In this document: positions 10,432-19,755 of the stretch, in pieces | Layout: every line of letters starts with the position of its first letter | Position numbering within the stretch: position 1 is the first letter of the stretch | Assembly: GCF_016860525.1 (NCBI RefSeq) | Contig: NZ_BNEA01000015.1 | Span: forward strand, 3,472,001-3,536,000 | DNA from: Streptomyces rubradiris | GTDB lineage: Bacteria > Actinomycetota > Actinomycetes > Streptomycetales > Streptomycetaceae | Length of the DNA: 64,000 bases | Direction: 5' to 3' | The notes under the pieces: generated by a model | What the model was told of the DNA's origin: nothing | Seen by the model: only the letters and a program-made list of their open reading frames with translations | The model's database searches: none | Position numbers and translations under genes: made by a program

Positions 10432-11292
10432 ATGTCCCACACCGCTCACATACGCAGCCACCGGAAGCCCCGCCGCAGCGCGTCGACCCTCGCCGTGCGG
10501 GCCGGAGTTGCCGGTGGCGTCCTCAGCACCCTGGCAGTCGCCGGGGCGTCCGGGTCGGCGAACGCGGCCGAGCCGGTGACGCAGACCCTCGAACTGCCCA
10601 CCCTGACGGCCGACCTGGCCGCTCAGGCGGCCCAGTCCGCGGACGCGACCGAGCAGGCCGCCGCGAACTACCAGCTGCAGGCGGAGCGTGACGCGGCCGC
10701 CGCCAAGGCCGCGAAGAAGGCCGAGGCGGACCTCGCCGAGGCCAAGAAGAAGGCGGCCGAGGCCAAGAAGAAGGCCGAGGAGGAAGCCCGCCGGGAGGCC
10801 GCCGCCCGCGCGTCGCGCACCGCGGAGCGGACCACGCTCTCCGCCTCGGCGGGCACCGGCACCGTCCTCGGCGGCAGCGGCACCGGCTCGGACGCCGACG
10901 CCGGCACCAGCACCAGCACCAGCACGTCCACGGCCACCGGTTCGGCAGCGACGATCGTCAACTTCGTCAGGGCGCAGGTCGGCAAGGCGTACGTCCCCGG
11001 CGCCACCGGCCCGTCCGCCTACGACTGCTCCGGCCTGGTGCAGACGGCCTTCCGGCAGATCAACGTCAGCCTGCCGCGCGTGTCGCAGGACCAGTCGACC
11101 GCCGGCACCCAGGTCTCGCTGAGCAACCTCCAGCCGGGCGACATCCTGTACTGGGGCAGCGCGGGCAGCGCCTACCACGTCGGCGTCTACGTCGGCGGCG
11201 GCATGTTCGTGGGCGCGCAGAACTCCTCCACCGGTGTCGTGGAGCGCCCGCTGTCCTACGACCCGCCCACCGGCGCCGTACGGGTGCTCTGA
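10432..11292 (+). CDS. Secreted NlpC/P60 (C40) peptidoglycan endopeptidase
   Basis: The protein probably cleaves peptide stems of peptidoglycan outside the cell. From the ATG at 10432 it has a basic N-region (HRKPRR), a hydrophobic core and an ANAAEP cleavage site, forming a signal peptide. An Ala/Lys/Glu-rich coiled coil of about 60 residues and a Thr/Ser linker follow. The C-terminal NlpC/P60 domain shows YDCSGLVQ (nucleophile Cys) and YHVGVYVG (catalytic His). In-frame starts at 10375 (GTG) and 10402 (ATG) would add 19 or 10 residues; none has a clear ribosome site, so the start is uncertain. The long structured leader suggests regulation at RNA level. Confidence 0.9.
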   Translation: MSHTAHIRSHRKPRRSASTLAVRAGVAGGVLSTLAVAGASGSANAAEPVTQTLELPTLTADLAAQAAQSADATEQAAANYQLQAERDAAAAKAAKKAEADLAEAKKKAAEAKKKAEEEARREAAARASRTAERTTLSASAGTGTVLGGSGTGSDADAGTSTSTSTSTATGSAATIVNFVRAQVGKAYVPGATGPSAYDCSGLVQTAFRQINVSLPRVSQDQSTAGTQVSLSNLQPGDILYWGSAGSAYHVGVYVGGGMFVGAQNSSTGVVERPLSYDPPTGAVRVL

Positions 11293-11321
11293 GCGCACTC
11301 CGCGCCCCTCGCGCGCACCAC

Positions 11322-11349
11322 AGGGCCGCTGCCCCCGGGCAGCGGCCCT
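11322..11349 (+). terminator. Hairpin terminator after the NlpC/P60 gene
   Basis: AGGGCCGCTGCCC (11322-11334) and GGGCAGCGGCCCT (11337-11349) form a perfect 13-bp stem. There is no T-tract after it, which is common for streptomycete terminators. It sits 30 bp beyond the stop. Confidence 0.75.
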
Positions 11350-11420
11350 CGCGCGTTCCCTGCCATGCTCTGCTCGGGCCGCCGTCCGGCGGTCCGCGTT
11401 CGAGCGAAGGAGGGCACGCG

Positions 11421-12044
11421 ATGCCACGCGTGTTCGTACAGGGAAATCCCGCCGGCTACTACCCGCGCTACGCCCCCGAGGCCGGGCGTGGCGCGGTGCG
11501 GCGCATCACCGAAGTGGGCGAGGAGGTGCTGCACAAGCCGTGCCGCGACGTCACGGAGTTCGGACCCGATCTCGCCGCGCTGATCGACGACATGTTCCGC
11601 ACGATGTACGTCGCCGAGGGCGCGGGGCTGGCGGCGAATCAGGTCGGCGTCGGGCTGCGGCTGTTCGTGTACGACTGCCCGGACGACGACGGTGTCCGGC
11701 ATGTCGGACACATCGTCAACCCGATGCTCGAAACGCCCACGACTGAGCGACGGCTGCTGGACGAGGGCGAGGGCTGTCTGTCGGTGCCCGGCGCCGTGAT
11801 GGCCGTGCCGCGGCCGGACCGGGCCGTCGTGCGGGGGCAGGACCGGGACGGCCGGCCGGTCGTCGTCGAGGGCACCGGGTACTTCGCCCGCTGCCTCGCC
11901 CACGAGACCGACCACACCAACGGCCGGCTCTACCTGGACCGGCTGTCCAAGCGGGAACGGAAGGACGCGCTGCGGCAGATGACGGACCGCCGGGACGAGG
12001 TGTACGCCCGCCGCGCCGCCAAGGAGACCACCTTCGGCGCGTGA
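11421..12044 (+). CDS. def: Peptide deformylase
   Basis: The enzyme removes the N-formyl group from nascent proteins, using a bound Fe2+ or similar metal. All three family motifs are present in the 207-residue product: [11 protein letters not shown] (motif 1), EGCLSVPG with the metal-binding Cys (motif 2), and HETDHTNG, an HExxH metal and catalytic site (motif 3). The ATG at 11421 follows GAAGGAGG at a good distance. It is a single-gene unit between a terminator and a convergent gene. Streptomycetes usually carry several deformylase genes, so this is probably one paralogue. Confidence 0.96.
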   Translation: MPRVFVQGNPAGYYPRYAPEAGRGAVRRITEVGEEVLHKPCRDVTEFGPDLAALIDDMFRTMYVAEGAGLAANQVGVGLRLFVYDCPDDDGVRHVGHIVNPMLETPTTERRLLDEGEGCLSVPGAVMAVPRPDRAVVRGQDRDGRPVVVEGTGYFARCLAHETDHTNGRLYLDRLSKRERKDALRQMTDRRDEVYARRAAKETTFGA

Positions 12045-12062
12045 CCCCCTTCGGAGCCGTGG

Positions 12063-12097
12063 CGGCGCCGGACGCCCCTGGGCGGGCCCCGGCGCCG
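12063..12097. terminator. Bidirectional terminator between convergent genes
   Basis: CGGCGCCGG (12063-12071) and CCGGCGCCG (12089-12097) pair perfectly around a 17-nt loop. The hairpin lies in the short gap between the def stop (12044) and the stop of the minus-strand reductase gene (12115), so it can serve both. Confidence 0.65.
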
Positions 12098-12114
12098 TCC
12101 GGCCCCGTCGGTCG

Positions 12115-13407
12115 TCAGGCCTTCGGGGCCACCTTGGTCAGGCCGTTGATGATGCGGTCCATCGCGTCGCCGCCCGTGGGGTCGGTGAGGTTGGCGAGGA
12201 GCTTGAGGGTGAACTTCATCAGCATCGGGTGGGTCAGACCGCGCTGGGCGGCGATCTGCATGACCTTCGGGTTGCCGATGAGCTTCACGAAGGCGCGGCC
12301 GAGGGTGTAGTAGCCGCCGTAGGTGTCCTTGAGGACGCGCGGGTAGCGCTGGAGGGCGGTCTCGCGCTGGGCGGGCGTGGCGCGCGCGTGGGCCTGCACG
12401 ATGACGTCGGCGGCGATCTGGCCGGATTCCATGGCGTAGGCGATGCCCTCGCCGTTGAAGGGGTTCACCAGGCCGCCGGCGTCGCCGACGAGCAGCAGGC
12501 CGCGCGTGTAGTGCGGCTGGCGGTTGAAGGCCATGGGGAGGGCGGCGCCGCGGATGGGGCCGGTCATGTTCTCGGGCGTGTAGCCCCAGTCCTCCGGCAT
12601 GGAGGCGCACCACGCCTTGAGGATCTCCCGCCAGTCCAGCTCCTTGAAGGAGGCGGAGGTGTTCAGCACGCCGAGGCCCACGTTCGAGGTGCCGTCGCCC
12701 ATGCCGAAGATCCAGCCGTAGCCGGGCAGCAGCCGGTCCTGGGGGCCGCGCCGGTCCCACAGCTCCAGCCAGGACTCCAGATAGTCGTCGTCGTGGCGGG
12801 GGCTCTCGAAGTAGGTCCGGACCGCGACGCCCATCGGGCGGTCCTCGCGGCGGTGCAGGCCCATGGCGAGGGACAGCCGGGTGGAGTTACCGTCGGCGGC
12901 GACGACCAACGGCGCGCGGAAGGCGACCTCGCGCTTGTCCTCGCCGAGCCTGGCGGTGACACCGGTGATGCGGCCGGTGCGGTCGTCCACGATCGGGCCG
13001 CTCACGTTGCACCGCTCGTACAGCCGCGCCCCCGCCTTCTGGGCGTTGCGGGCGAGCTGCTCGTCGAAGTCGTCGCGCTTGCGGACCAGGCCGTAGTCCG
13101 GGAAGGAGGCGAGGTCCGGCCAGTCGAGCTGGAGGCGGACGCCGCCGCCGATGATGCGCAGCCCCTTGTTGCGCAGCCAGCCGGCCTCCTCGGAGATGTC
13201 GATCCCCATGGCGACGAGCTGCTTGACCGCGCGCGGGGTGAGGCCGTCGCCGCACACCTTCTCGCGCGGGAACTCGGTCTTCTCCAGCAGCAGCACGTCG
13301 AGTCCGGCCTTGGCGAGGTGGTACGCGGTCGTGGAGCCGGCCGGCCCCGCGCCCACGACGATCACGTCGGCGGTGTTCTCGGAGAGCGGCTCGGTCACGA
13401 CGGTCAC
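12115..13407 (-). CDS. Geranylgeranyl reductase family flavoprotein (MenJ-like)
   Basis: This is an FAD-dependent reductase that hydrogenates isoprene double bonds. The 430-residue product has the N-terminal Rossmann motif DVIVVGAGPAGSTTAYHLAKAG, the GGR-family KVCGDGLTPRAV segment, and the second FAD motif LLLVGDAGGLVNPFNGEGI. Mycobacterial MenJ, a member of this family, saturates one isoprene of menaquinone. Because menG, mqnC and mqnA lie next door, a role in partial saturation of the menaquinone side chain is the best inference; phospholipid-chain reduction is an alternative. The start is the GTG at 13407, with GGGGAG upstream. Confidence 0.88.
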   Translation of the reverse strand: MTVVTEPLSENTADVIVVGAGPAGSTTAYHLAKAGLDVLLLEKTEFPREKVCGDGLTPRAVKQLVAMGIDISEEAGWLRNKGLRIIGGGVRLQLDWPDLASFPDYGLVRKRDDFDEQLARNAQKAGARLYERCNVSGPIVDDRTGRITGVTARLGEDKREVAFRAPLVVAADGNSTRLSLAMGLHRREDRPMGVAVRTYFESPRHDDDYLESWLELWDRRGPQDRLLPGYGWIFGMGDGTSNVGLGVLNTSASFKELDWREILKAWCASMPEDWGYTPENMTGPIRGAALPMAFNRQPHYTRGLLLVGDAGGLVNPFNGEGIAYAMESGQIAADVIVQAHARATPAQRETALQRYPRVLKDTYGGYYTLGRAFVKLIGNPKVMQIAAQRGLTHPMLMKFTLKLLANLTDPTGGDAMDRIINGLTKVAPKA

Positions 13408-13609
13408 GGCGGGATCTCCCCAAGGTCGAATGGTGTGTGCCGGCCGGCACGGGACATAGGCAGTCTATTCAGCGCAGTTGGCCGCGCCGCCGAAGGGCCA
13501 CCCCCCGGCGATGGTCACTCTTCGTGCCCGTCTGTCACGGAAAGACATCAGCGCCTTCCGGGTGGCGCGGGCCGGGGCTACCCTGCCAGTACCACTGGGG
13601 GTGACATCT

Positions 13610-13954
13610 GTGCACATACCACCCAAGACACCCGAAGTGCGCGTCCCGCGTCTGGTCGGTCTGATGGCCGTGGACGCGCGCGAGACCGCCCGGGCACGGG
13701 GCCTGTCCCTGGACGCGCCGGACCGCCCGGACTTCCACCTCGCCGTCGTGGACTACGTCGTACGCCAGCACCCGCAGCCCGGCACCGAGGTGCCGCGGGA
13801 CTCGAAGGTGTACGTGTGGTTCGACTTCGCGGAGGGCGAGGGAGGCGGGGGCGTGCGCGAGCCGCGCGTGCCGGCACCGCCGCGCGGGGGGCCGGGGCGG
13901 GAACTGGACCCGCCGCACGACCCGTACGAGGTGGCCGGGATCAGCTCTCCTTGA
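13610..13954 (+). CDS. PASTA-domain small protein
   Basis: A 114-residue protein containing one PASTA-like fold: [24 protein letters not shown] followed by [27 protein letters not shown] domains bind muropeptides or beta-lactams when extracellular. Here there is no signal peptide or membrane segment, so its location and ligand are unclear. I chose the GTG at 13610 because GGGGGTGA sits five bases upstream; a GTG at 13601 or an upstream extension is possible. A Gly/Pro/Arg-rich tail ends the protein. The 3' end overlaps the convergent menG gene by 14 bp. Confidence 0.8.
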   Translation: MHIPPKTPEVRVPRLVGLMAVDARETARARGLSLDAPDRPDFHLAVVDYVVRQHPQPGTEVPRDSKVYVWFDFAEGEGGGGVREPRVPAPPRGGPGRELDPPHDPYEVAGISSP

Positions 13955-14654
13955 GGCCCGGGCCCTCCTTGAAGCCCCGGTGCAGTGCCACCACGCCGCC
14001 GGTGAGGTTGCGCCAGGCGACCTTCGACCAGCCCGCCTTGCGCAGGCGCTCGGCGAGGCCCGGCTGGTCGGGCCAGGCCCGGATGGACTCGGCGAGGTAG
14101 ACGTACGCCTCCGGGTTCGAGGAGACCGCGCGGGCGGCCGGCGGCAGCGCGCGCATCAGGTACTCGGTGTAGACGGTGCGGAACGGCGCCCAGGTCGGGT
14201 GGGAGAACTCGCAGATCACCACGCGTCCGCCGGGGCGGGTGACGCGGTACATCTCGCGCAGGGCGGCGTCCGTGTCCTGGACGTTGCGCAGCCCGAAGGA
14301 GATCGTCACCGCGTCGAAGGTGTCGTCCTTGAACGGCAGCCGCGTCGCGTCGCCCGCGGTGAACGGCAGCCAGGTGTGCTTCTTCTTGCCGACCTGGAGC
14401 ATGCCCAGGGAGAAGTCGCAGGGGACGACGTACGCGCCGGTCCGGGTGAAGGGGAGCGAGGAGGTGGCCGTGCCGGCGGCGAGGTCCAGGACCTTCTGCG
14501 CGGGGCGGGCGTCGACGGCCTTCGCCACCTCCCTGCGCCAGCGGCGGTCCTGGCCGAGTGACAGCACGTCGTTCGTCAGGTCGTACCGTTCCGCCACGTC
14601 GTCGAACATCGAGGCGACTTCGTGCGGCTGCTTGTTCAGGGAAGCGCGGGTCAC
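13941..14654 (-). CDS. menG: Demethylmenaquinone methyltransferase (UbiE/MenG)
   Basis: This SAM-dependent enzyme performs the last methylation of menaquinone synthesis. Signatures in the 237-residue product are [25 protein letters not shown], the SAM site [12 protein letters not shown], and [20 protein letters not shown] with [12 protein letters not shown]. The GTG at 14654 ([13 protein letters not shown]) fits the usual actinobacterial N-terminus. It lies downstream of mqnC and the amidohydrolase-like gene on the same strand, so the three may be co-transcribed. Confidence 0.95.
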   Translation of the reverse strand: MTRASLNKQPHEVASMFDDVAERYDLTNDVLSLGQDRRWRREVAKAVDARPAQKVLDLAAGTATSSLPFTRTGAYVVPCDFSLGMLQVGKKKHTWLPFTAGDATRLPFKDDTFDAVTISFGLRNVQDTDAALREMYRVTRPGGRVVICEFSHPTWAPFRTVYTEYLMRALPPAARAVSSNPEAYVYLAESIRAWPDQPGLAERLRKAGWSKVAWRNLTGGVVALHRGFKEGPGLKES

Positions 14655-14713
14655 CCGCCCATTGTTGCAGCCGGGTCGCACGGCCCGGGCGGCGGCTTGC
14701 CGCGTGGGGGCGG

Positions 14714-15313
14714 CTAGCGGCGGCGGAAGACCAGACGGCCCGAGAGGACCGTCGCCACGCACGTCAGGGCTCCCCGCGCCGCCAGTTCCGCCTCGTCCTC
14801 GACGTCGAAGACGGCGAAGTGGGCGGCGGAGCCCGGCCCGCGGGGCGGGGCCGCCTCGGGGTGGTGGGCGAAGGGGTCCAGGGACGGGGTGCCGGGGGCG
14901 GGGACCGGGCGGGGTACGACGGCGATGCCGGTGCGGCGCACGGCGTCCTGGACCGCGCGCAGGCGCAGCGGCTCACAGGCCACGGCGACCGTGCCGTACG
15001 CCAGCATGCGCTGGACCCCGCGCCGGGCGCTCGCGCCCCAGCGGGCGTCGTCCATGGGGAGCGCGTCGAGCGCGGCGCCGGTCAGCGGCTCGGTGCCGAG
15101 GGCGTCGGCCTCCCGCGGGTCCGGGTGGTACGTCCGCTCCAGCAGTTCGTTGCCGTGGGGGTTGACGTACCCGGGCGTGAGGATGCCCGGCCAGCGGCGC
15201 ACGCGCGCGTGCGGGTGCGCGGCGGCCAGTTCCTCCAGGGGCCCCACGGCCTCGATCCGTTCGCCCCGGACGAGGTGGGCGTGGCCCCTGGAGTCCGTGT
15301 GCAGCGTCAGCAC
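14714..15313 (-). CDS. Short amidohydrolase-like (imidazolonepropionase-like) protein with degraded metal motif
   Basis: A 199-residue protein lying 27 bp downstream of mqnC. The first 60 residues resemble the N-terminal part of amidohydrolases: a beta strand with RGERIEAVG, then [18 protein letters not shown]. In active enzymes the last segment carries HxH metal ligands, but here it reads PHGN. A later strand, [14 protein letters not shown], resembles the closing beta-sandwich strand. The TIM-barrel middle is far too short for a full enzyme. Conserved placement beside mqnC suggests a role near menaquinone synthesis, but catalysis is doubtful. Function is not known to me. Confidence 0.7.
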   Translation of the reverse strand: MLTLHTDSRGHAHLVRGERIEAVGPLEELAAAHPHARVRRWPGILTPGYVNPHGNELLERTYHPDPREADALGTEPLTGAALDALPMDDARWGASARRGVQRMLAYGTVAVACEPLRLRAVQDAVRRTGIAVVPRPVPAPGTPSLDPFAHHPEAAPPRGPGSAAHFAVFDVEDEAELAARGALTCVATVLSGRLVFRRR

Positions 15314-15340
15314 GGCGGTCCTGGTTTCTCCCGGCGCGGG

Positions 15341-16540
15341 CTAGTTAGAGGCGAGCAGCTTCAGCTCGGGGTGGGCGGTGCCGCCCTCGATGGCCGTGGA
15401 GGAGATGTGGGAGACCACACGGTCGTCCACGGGGTCGTTCGCCGGGTCGTCGTGCACGACGAGGTGCTCGTACGTGGTGGAGCGCTGCGCCGGGACGCGG
15501 CCCGCCTTGCGGATCAGGTCGATGATCTCCAGGCGGTTGGAGCGGTGCCTGGCGCCGGCCGAGGAGACGACGTTCTCCTCCAGCATGATCGAGCCGAGGT
15601 CGTCCGCGCCGTAGTGCAGGGACAGCTGGCCGATCTCCTTGCCCGTGGTGAGCCAGGAGCCCTGGATGTGCCGGACGTTGTCCAGGAAGAGGCGGGCGAT
15701 GGCGATCATCCGCAGGTACTCGAACAGGGTCGCCTGGGTGCGGCCCTTCAGGTGGTTGTTCTCGGGCTGGTAGGTGTACGGGATGAAGGCGCGGAAGCCG
15801 CCCGTGCGGTCCTGTACGTCCCGGATCATCCGCAGGTGCTCGATGCGCTCGGCGTTGGTCTCGCCGGTGCCCATGAGCATGGTCGAGGTGGACTCCACGC
15901 CCAGCCGGTGCGCGGTCTCCATGATCTCCAGCCAGCGCTCGCCGCTCTCCTTCAGCGGGGCGATGGCCTTGCGCGGCCGCTCCGGCAGCAGCTCGGCACC
16001 CGCGCCGGCGAAGGAGTCCAGGCCCGCCTCGTGGATCCGGGTGATGGCCTCCTCGACCGAAACGCCGCTGATCCGGGCCATGTGCTCGACCTCGGACGCG
16101 CCGAGGGAGTGGATCACCAGCTGCGGGAAGGCCTCCTTGATGGCCTTGAAGTGCTTCTCGTAGTACTCGACGCCGTAGTCCGGGTGGTGACCGCCCTGGA
16201 ACATGATCTGGGTGCCGCCGAGTTCGACGGTCTCCGCGCAGCGGCGCAGGATGTCGTCGAGGTCGCGGGTCCAGCCCTTCTCGGTGTCCTTGGGAGCCGC
16301 GTAGAAGGCGCAGAACTTGCACGCCGTGACACACACGTTCGTGTAGTTGATGTTCCGCTCGATGATGTACGTGGCGATGTGCTCGGTGCCCGCGTACGTG
16401 CGGCGGCGCACGGCGTCGGCGGCGGAGCCGAGGGCGTGCAGAGGGGCGTCACGGTAGAGGGCGAGCGCTTCCTCGGGGGTGATGCGTCCGCCCGCCGCGG
16501 CGCGGTCGAGGACGGACTGGAGGTCGGCCTTCTCGGTCAC
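15341..16540 (-). CDS. mqnC: Cyclic dehypoxanthinyl futalosine synthase
   Basis: This radical-SAM enzyme cyclises dehypoxanthine futalosine in the futalosine route to menaquinone. The 399-residue product has the CX3CX2C cluster motif in NVCVTACKFCAFYA. Family segments GGTQIMFQGGHHPDYGVEYYE and AFIPYTYQPENNHLKG are also visible. The GTG at 16540 follows AAAGGGA. S. coelicolor MqnC (SCO4550, from memory) has the same neighbours. MqnA, MqnE and the late-step genes are also in this window, which supports the assignment over other radical-SAM families. Confidence 0.96.
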   Translation of the reverse strand: MTEKADLQSVLDRAAAGGRITPEEALALYRDAPLHALGSAADAVRRRTYAGTEHIATYIIERNINYTNVCVTACKFCAFYAAPKDTEKGWTRDLDDILRRCAETVELGGTQIMFQGGHHPDYGVEYYEKHFKAIKEAFPQLVIHSLGASEVEHMARISGVSVEEAITRIHEAGLDSFAGAGAELLPERPRKAIAPLKESGERWLEIMETAHRLGVESTSTMLMGTGETNAERIEHLRMIRDVQDRTGGFRAFIPYTYQPENNHLKGRTQATLFEYLRMIAIARLFLDNVRHIQGSWLTTGKEIGQLSLHYGADDLGSIMLEENVVSSAGARHRSNRLEIIDLIRKAGRVPAQRSTTYEHLVVHDDPANDPVDDRVVSHISSTAIEGGTAHPELKLLASN

Positions 16541-16621
16541 CGGCGTCCCTTTCGCAAGGTTTCGTAAGGGGTTGTGGACGGACGTACGCCAGACTACGCC
16601 AGGCGGTTTCGGGGGCCGACG

Positions 16622-17641
16622 TCAGGCCGCGAACGCCCCGGTCAGCAGCCCGGCGAGGGTGCCGGCGAGGAGGAACGGGCCGAACGGCACGCCGGTCTTG
16701 CGCCCGGCGCGCCGGGCGAGGACGAGGGCGCCGCCGTAGAGGGCGCCGAGCAGGAACGCGGCGAAGGTGCCGAGCAGCACGGTGGGCCAGCCGTACCAGC
16801 CGAGCACGGCGCCGGTCCCGGCGGCCAGTTTCACGTCGCCGAAGCCCATGCCGTCCGGGTTGAGGAGGTGCAGCGCGAAAAGGCCGGCGGTGAGGGCGAG
16901 GGCGGCACAGAGGGCGGTGGGCCAGTGGCCGGTGTGCTCGGGGAGCAGGGCGGTGACACCGAGCAGGGCGAGGGCGGCGGCGGCGAGCGGCAGGGTCAGC
17001 GGGTCGGGCAGCCGGCGCACCCGCAGGTCCACGGCGGCCAGCAGCACCCCGACGGGCGCGAGCAACAGCCAGACCCCCAGCTCGGGCCGGGTCCCGGTGG
17101 CCGCGGCGAGGACGGCGCAGACGAGCGCGGTGACGAGAGCGAGCGGCAGCCCGGACGGCACCTGACGACCGGCGGATGCCGAGCCCGCCGCACGGCCGAC
17201 GGGCCCGGAGTGCGCCTCGCCCCCGGCAGACCCCGAACGCCCCTCACCGCCGTCGGGCCCGGACCGCCCTTCACCCCCGGCAGAACCCGAACGCCCCTCA
17301 CCGCCGTCGGGCCCGGACCGCCCCTCACCCCCGGCAGAACCCGAACGCCCCTCACCGCCGTCGGGCCCGGACCGCCCCTCACGAGCGACTGCCCCGGAGC
17401 GCGCCTCACCGGCCTCAGCGCCCCCCTTGGGCTCCGCGCGCCCCCGTGCGCTCCCGCACGCCGCGCATCGGGCTCCGCCCAGCCAGCCCCGCAGCGGGTG
17501 GGCGCCGGCCGGGCACCGGTCGCGCCAGGGTTCGCCGGGCGGGACGGAGAAGCGGTACGCGGCCCGGGGCAGCAGCAGTCCGGTCAGCGCGCCCCACACC
17601 CCGGCTACGAGCGCCAGTGACCCCGCGGTCGCCGCACCCAC
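16622..17641 (-). CDS. A24-family prepilin peptidase with internal tandem repeat
   Basis: A membrane aspartyl protease of the type that processes type IV or Flp/Tad prepilins. Both catalytic Asp motifs are visible: AAVDLRVRRLPDPLTLP and GFGDVKLAAG. About seven hydrophobic spans are present. The 339-residue protein is enlarged by a hydrophilic insert of roughly 80 residues built from an 18-residue unit (EGRSGPDGGEGRSGSAGG) repeated three times between the first span and the protease core. CAACG and an upstream Cys (RCPAG) recall the zinc-like cysteines of PilD. The GTG at 17641 follows AGGAGGGGAGGG. No pilin gene is in the window. Confidence 0.85.
   Translation of the reverse strand: MGAATAGSLALVAGVWGALTGLLLPRAAYRFSVPPGEPWRDRCPAGAHPLRGWLGGARCAACGSARGRAEPKGGAEAGEARSGAVAREGRSGPDGGEGRSGSAGGEGRSGPDGGEGRSGSAGGEGRSGPDGGEGRSGSAGGEAHSGPVGRAAGSASAGRQVPSGLPLALVTALVCAVLAAATGTRPELGVWLLLAPVGVLLAAVDLRVRRLPDPLTLPLAAAALALLGVTALLPEHTGHWPTALCAALALTAGLFALHLLNPDGMGFGDVKLAAGTGAVLGWYGWPTVLLGTFAAFLLGALYGGALVLARRAGRKTGVPFGPFLLAGTLAGLLTGAFAA
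17219..17385. repeat. 54-bp in-frame tandem repeat, three copies
   Basis: The segment beginning GAACGCCCCTCACCGCCGTC recurs at 17235, 17289 and 17343, exactly 54 bp apart, with almost no base changes. It encodes an 18-residue Gly/Ser/Arg/Glu unit inside the prepilin peptidase gene. Near-identity suggests recent slippage expansion. Confidence 0.9.
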
Positions 17642-17654
17642 GTGCCCTCCCCTC

Positions 17655-18512
<858 letters not shown>

Positions 18513-18604
18513 CTAGCCCCCGTACGGTACGGCGCTTGGACCAACCCGGCCCCGAACGGCCTAACGAGCGTTCAAACATCCGGGTGAAGTGATCTTGACC
18601 TCTA

Positions 18605-18632
18605 TTGCTTTCCGGCGCCCCCGTGCTAGGCT
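18605..18632 (+). promoter_or_regulatory. Promoter of the cold-shock gene
   Basis: TTGCTT (18605-18610) and TAGGCT (18627-18632) are 16 bp apart, a plausible vegetative sigma promoter. Transcription from here would leave a leader of about 150 nt before the cold-shock start, with two CTTGCAG/GTTGCAG elements. Long leaders are typical of cspA-type genes. Confidence 0.5.
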
Positions 18633-18788
18633 CGCCGCAAGTTGCAGTTTGGTTTCCCTTGCAGTACAGAGCCTGCGGAGCATGTGACCGCGGGCTCTCG
18701 TCGTTTTCAGAAGTATGCAGTGGTGCGGCACCGTTTCACACTTGCAGGTTCTGGAGCAGGGCAACCCTTTTGAGCCCAAGGAGGGCTT

Positions 18789-18992
18789 ATGGCTACCGGA
18801 ACCGTTAAGTGGTTCAACGCCGAAAAGGGCTTTGGCTTCATCGCCCAGGAGGGCGGCGGCCCCGACGTCTTCGTTCACTACTCCGCGATCAACGCCACCG
18901 GCTTCCGCTCCCTTGAGGAGAACCAGGCGGTGACCTTCGACGTCACGCAGGGCCCGAAGGGCCCGCAGGCGGAGAACGTCACCCCCGCCTGA
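18789..18992 (+). CDS. Cold-shock domain protein (CspA family)
   Basis: A 67-residue single cold-shock domain protein that binds single-stranded nucleic acid. RNA-binding motifs RNP1 (KGFGFI) and RNP2 (VFVHYSAI) are intact. [20 protein letters not shown] is the classical start and AAGGAGG precedes the ATG at the proper distance. A hairpin terminator follows, so it is monocistronic. The untranslated leader probably controls stability or translation with temperature, as in other cspA genes. Confidence 0.97.
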   Translation: MATGTVKWFNAEKGFGFIAQEGGGPDVFVHYSAINATGFRSLEENQAVTFDVTQGPKGPQAENVTPA

Positions 18993-19029
18993 TTCCCTGC
19001 CTGATCGCAGAACCTGAGAGCAGTACCCA

Positions 19030-19069
19030 AGGAGCCCCACGCCATCCGGCGACGGGGCTCCTGCCTTTT
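19030..19069 (+). terminator. Terminator of the cold-shock gene
   Basis: AGGAGCCCC (19030-19038) pairs perfectly with GGGGCTCCT (19054-19062), and a pyrimidine-rich GCCTTTTCC tail follows. It lies 38 bp after the stop. Confidence 0.8.
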
Positions 19070-19121
19070 CCCGTTCATTTCCCGTTCACAAACCACACCG
19101 GCCCCATGGGCCCGCCGCGTC

Positions 19122-19688
19122 TCACATGTGCTGCATGAGGAGCACGAGCTTGGCCCCGTCCGCGAGCGCCTCATAGGAGTGCGGCACATCCGCCCGGTAG
19201 GACATGTAGTCCCCCGGCCCCAGTTCCACGGTCTCCCCGCGCGGCCCCGCTTTCACCGCGCCCTCACTCACCACCAGGTGTTCCACGCTCCCCGGAATAT
19301 GGGGCTCCGATTCCCGCACGGCCCCCGGCTCCAGCCACACGGAATACAGGTCCCGGCGGGCGCCCGGCGGGCACGTGGAGAGCAGGGAGGCCGCGTAGCC
19401 GGACTGCTCGGAGCGGACCACGGGCCCCTGTCCGGCCCGGATCACCCGGACCTGCCACGCGGGCGGCTCGACCAGCGCGCTGAAGGGCACGCCGAGTGCC
19501 ACCGCGAGCGCCCAGACGGTCTCCAGGCTCGGGTTCCCGCTCGCCGCCTCCAGCTGGGACAGCGTCGACTTGGCGACGCCGGCCCGCCTGGCCAGCTCGG
19601 ACAGGGACAGCCCGGCACGGCCGCGTTCCCGCTTCAGGGCGGCGGCGAGCCATTCCAGGGGGAGTCGGACGGGGGTGGCCTCGGACAT
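19122..19688 (-). CDS. XRE-family regulator with C-terminal cupin domain
   Basis: A 188-residue regulator. Residues about 12-65 form an XRE HTH (LSLSELARRAGVAKSTLSQLEAASGNPSLETVWALA), and the last 70 residues form a cupin-2 ligand domain (HIPGSVEHLVVSEGAVKAG and ELGPGDYMSYRADVPHSYEAL). Such HTH-cupin proteins often sense small metabolites and repress a neighbouring transporter or catabolic gene. The ATG at 19688 has GGAG upstream. The gene is divergent from azlCD, with a 14-bp palindrome between them, so it probably controls that exporter and itself. Confidence 0.93.
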   Translation of the reverse strand: MSEATPVRLPLEWLAAALKRERGRAGLSLSELARRAGVAKSTLSQLEAASGNPSLETVWALAVALGVPFSALVEPPAWQVRVIRAGQGPVVRSEQSGYAASLLSTCPPGARRDLYSVWLEPGAVRESEPHIPGSVEHLVVSEGAVKAGPRGETVELGPGDYMSYRADVPHSYEALADGAKLVLLMQHM

Positions 19689-19702
19689 GTCGTTCACTCC
19701 AT

Positions 19703-19716
19703 CACACGAACGTGTG
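19703..19716. promoter_or_regulatory. Palindromic operator between XRE-cupin gene and azlC
   Basis: CACACGAACGTGTG has perfect 6-bp arms around AA. It lies 15 bp upstream of the regulator start and 40 bp upstream of azlC, a typical position for an autoregulatory site. A TTGACG hexamer at 19719-19724 could be a -35 element for azlC. Confidence 0.5.
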
Positions 19717-19755
19717 TCTTGACGGACAATGTGCTCAGCGTTCATCGTAGAAAAC

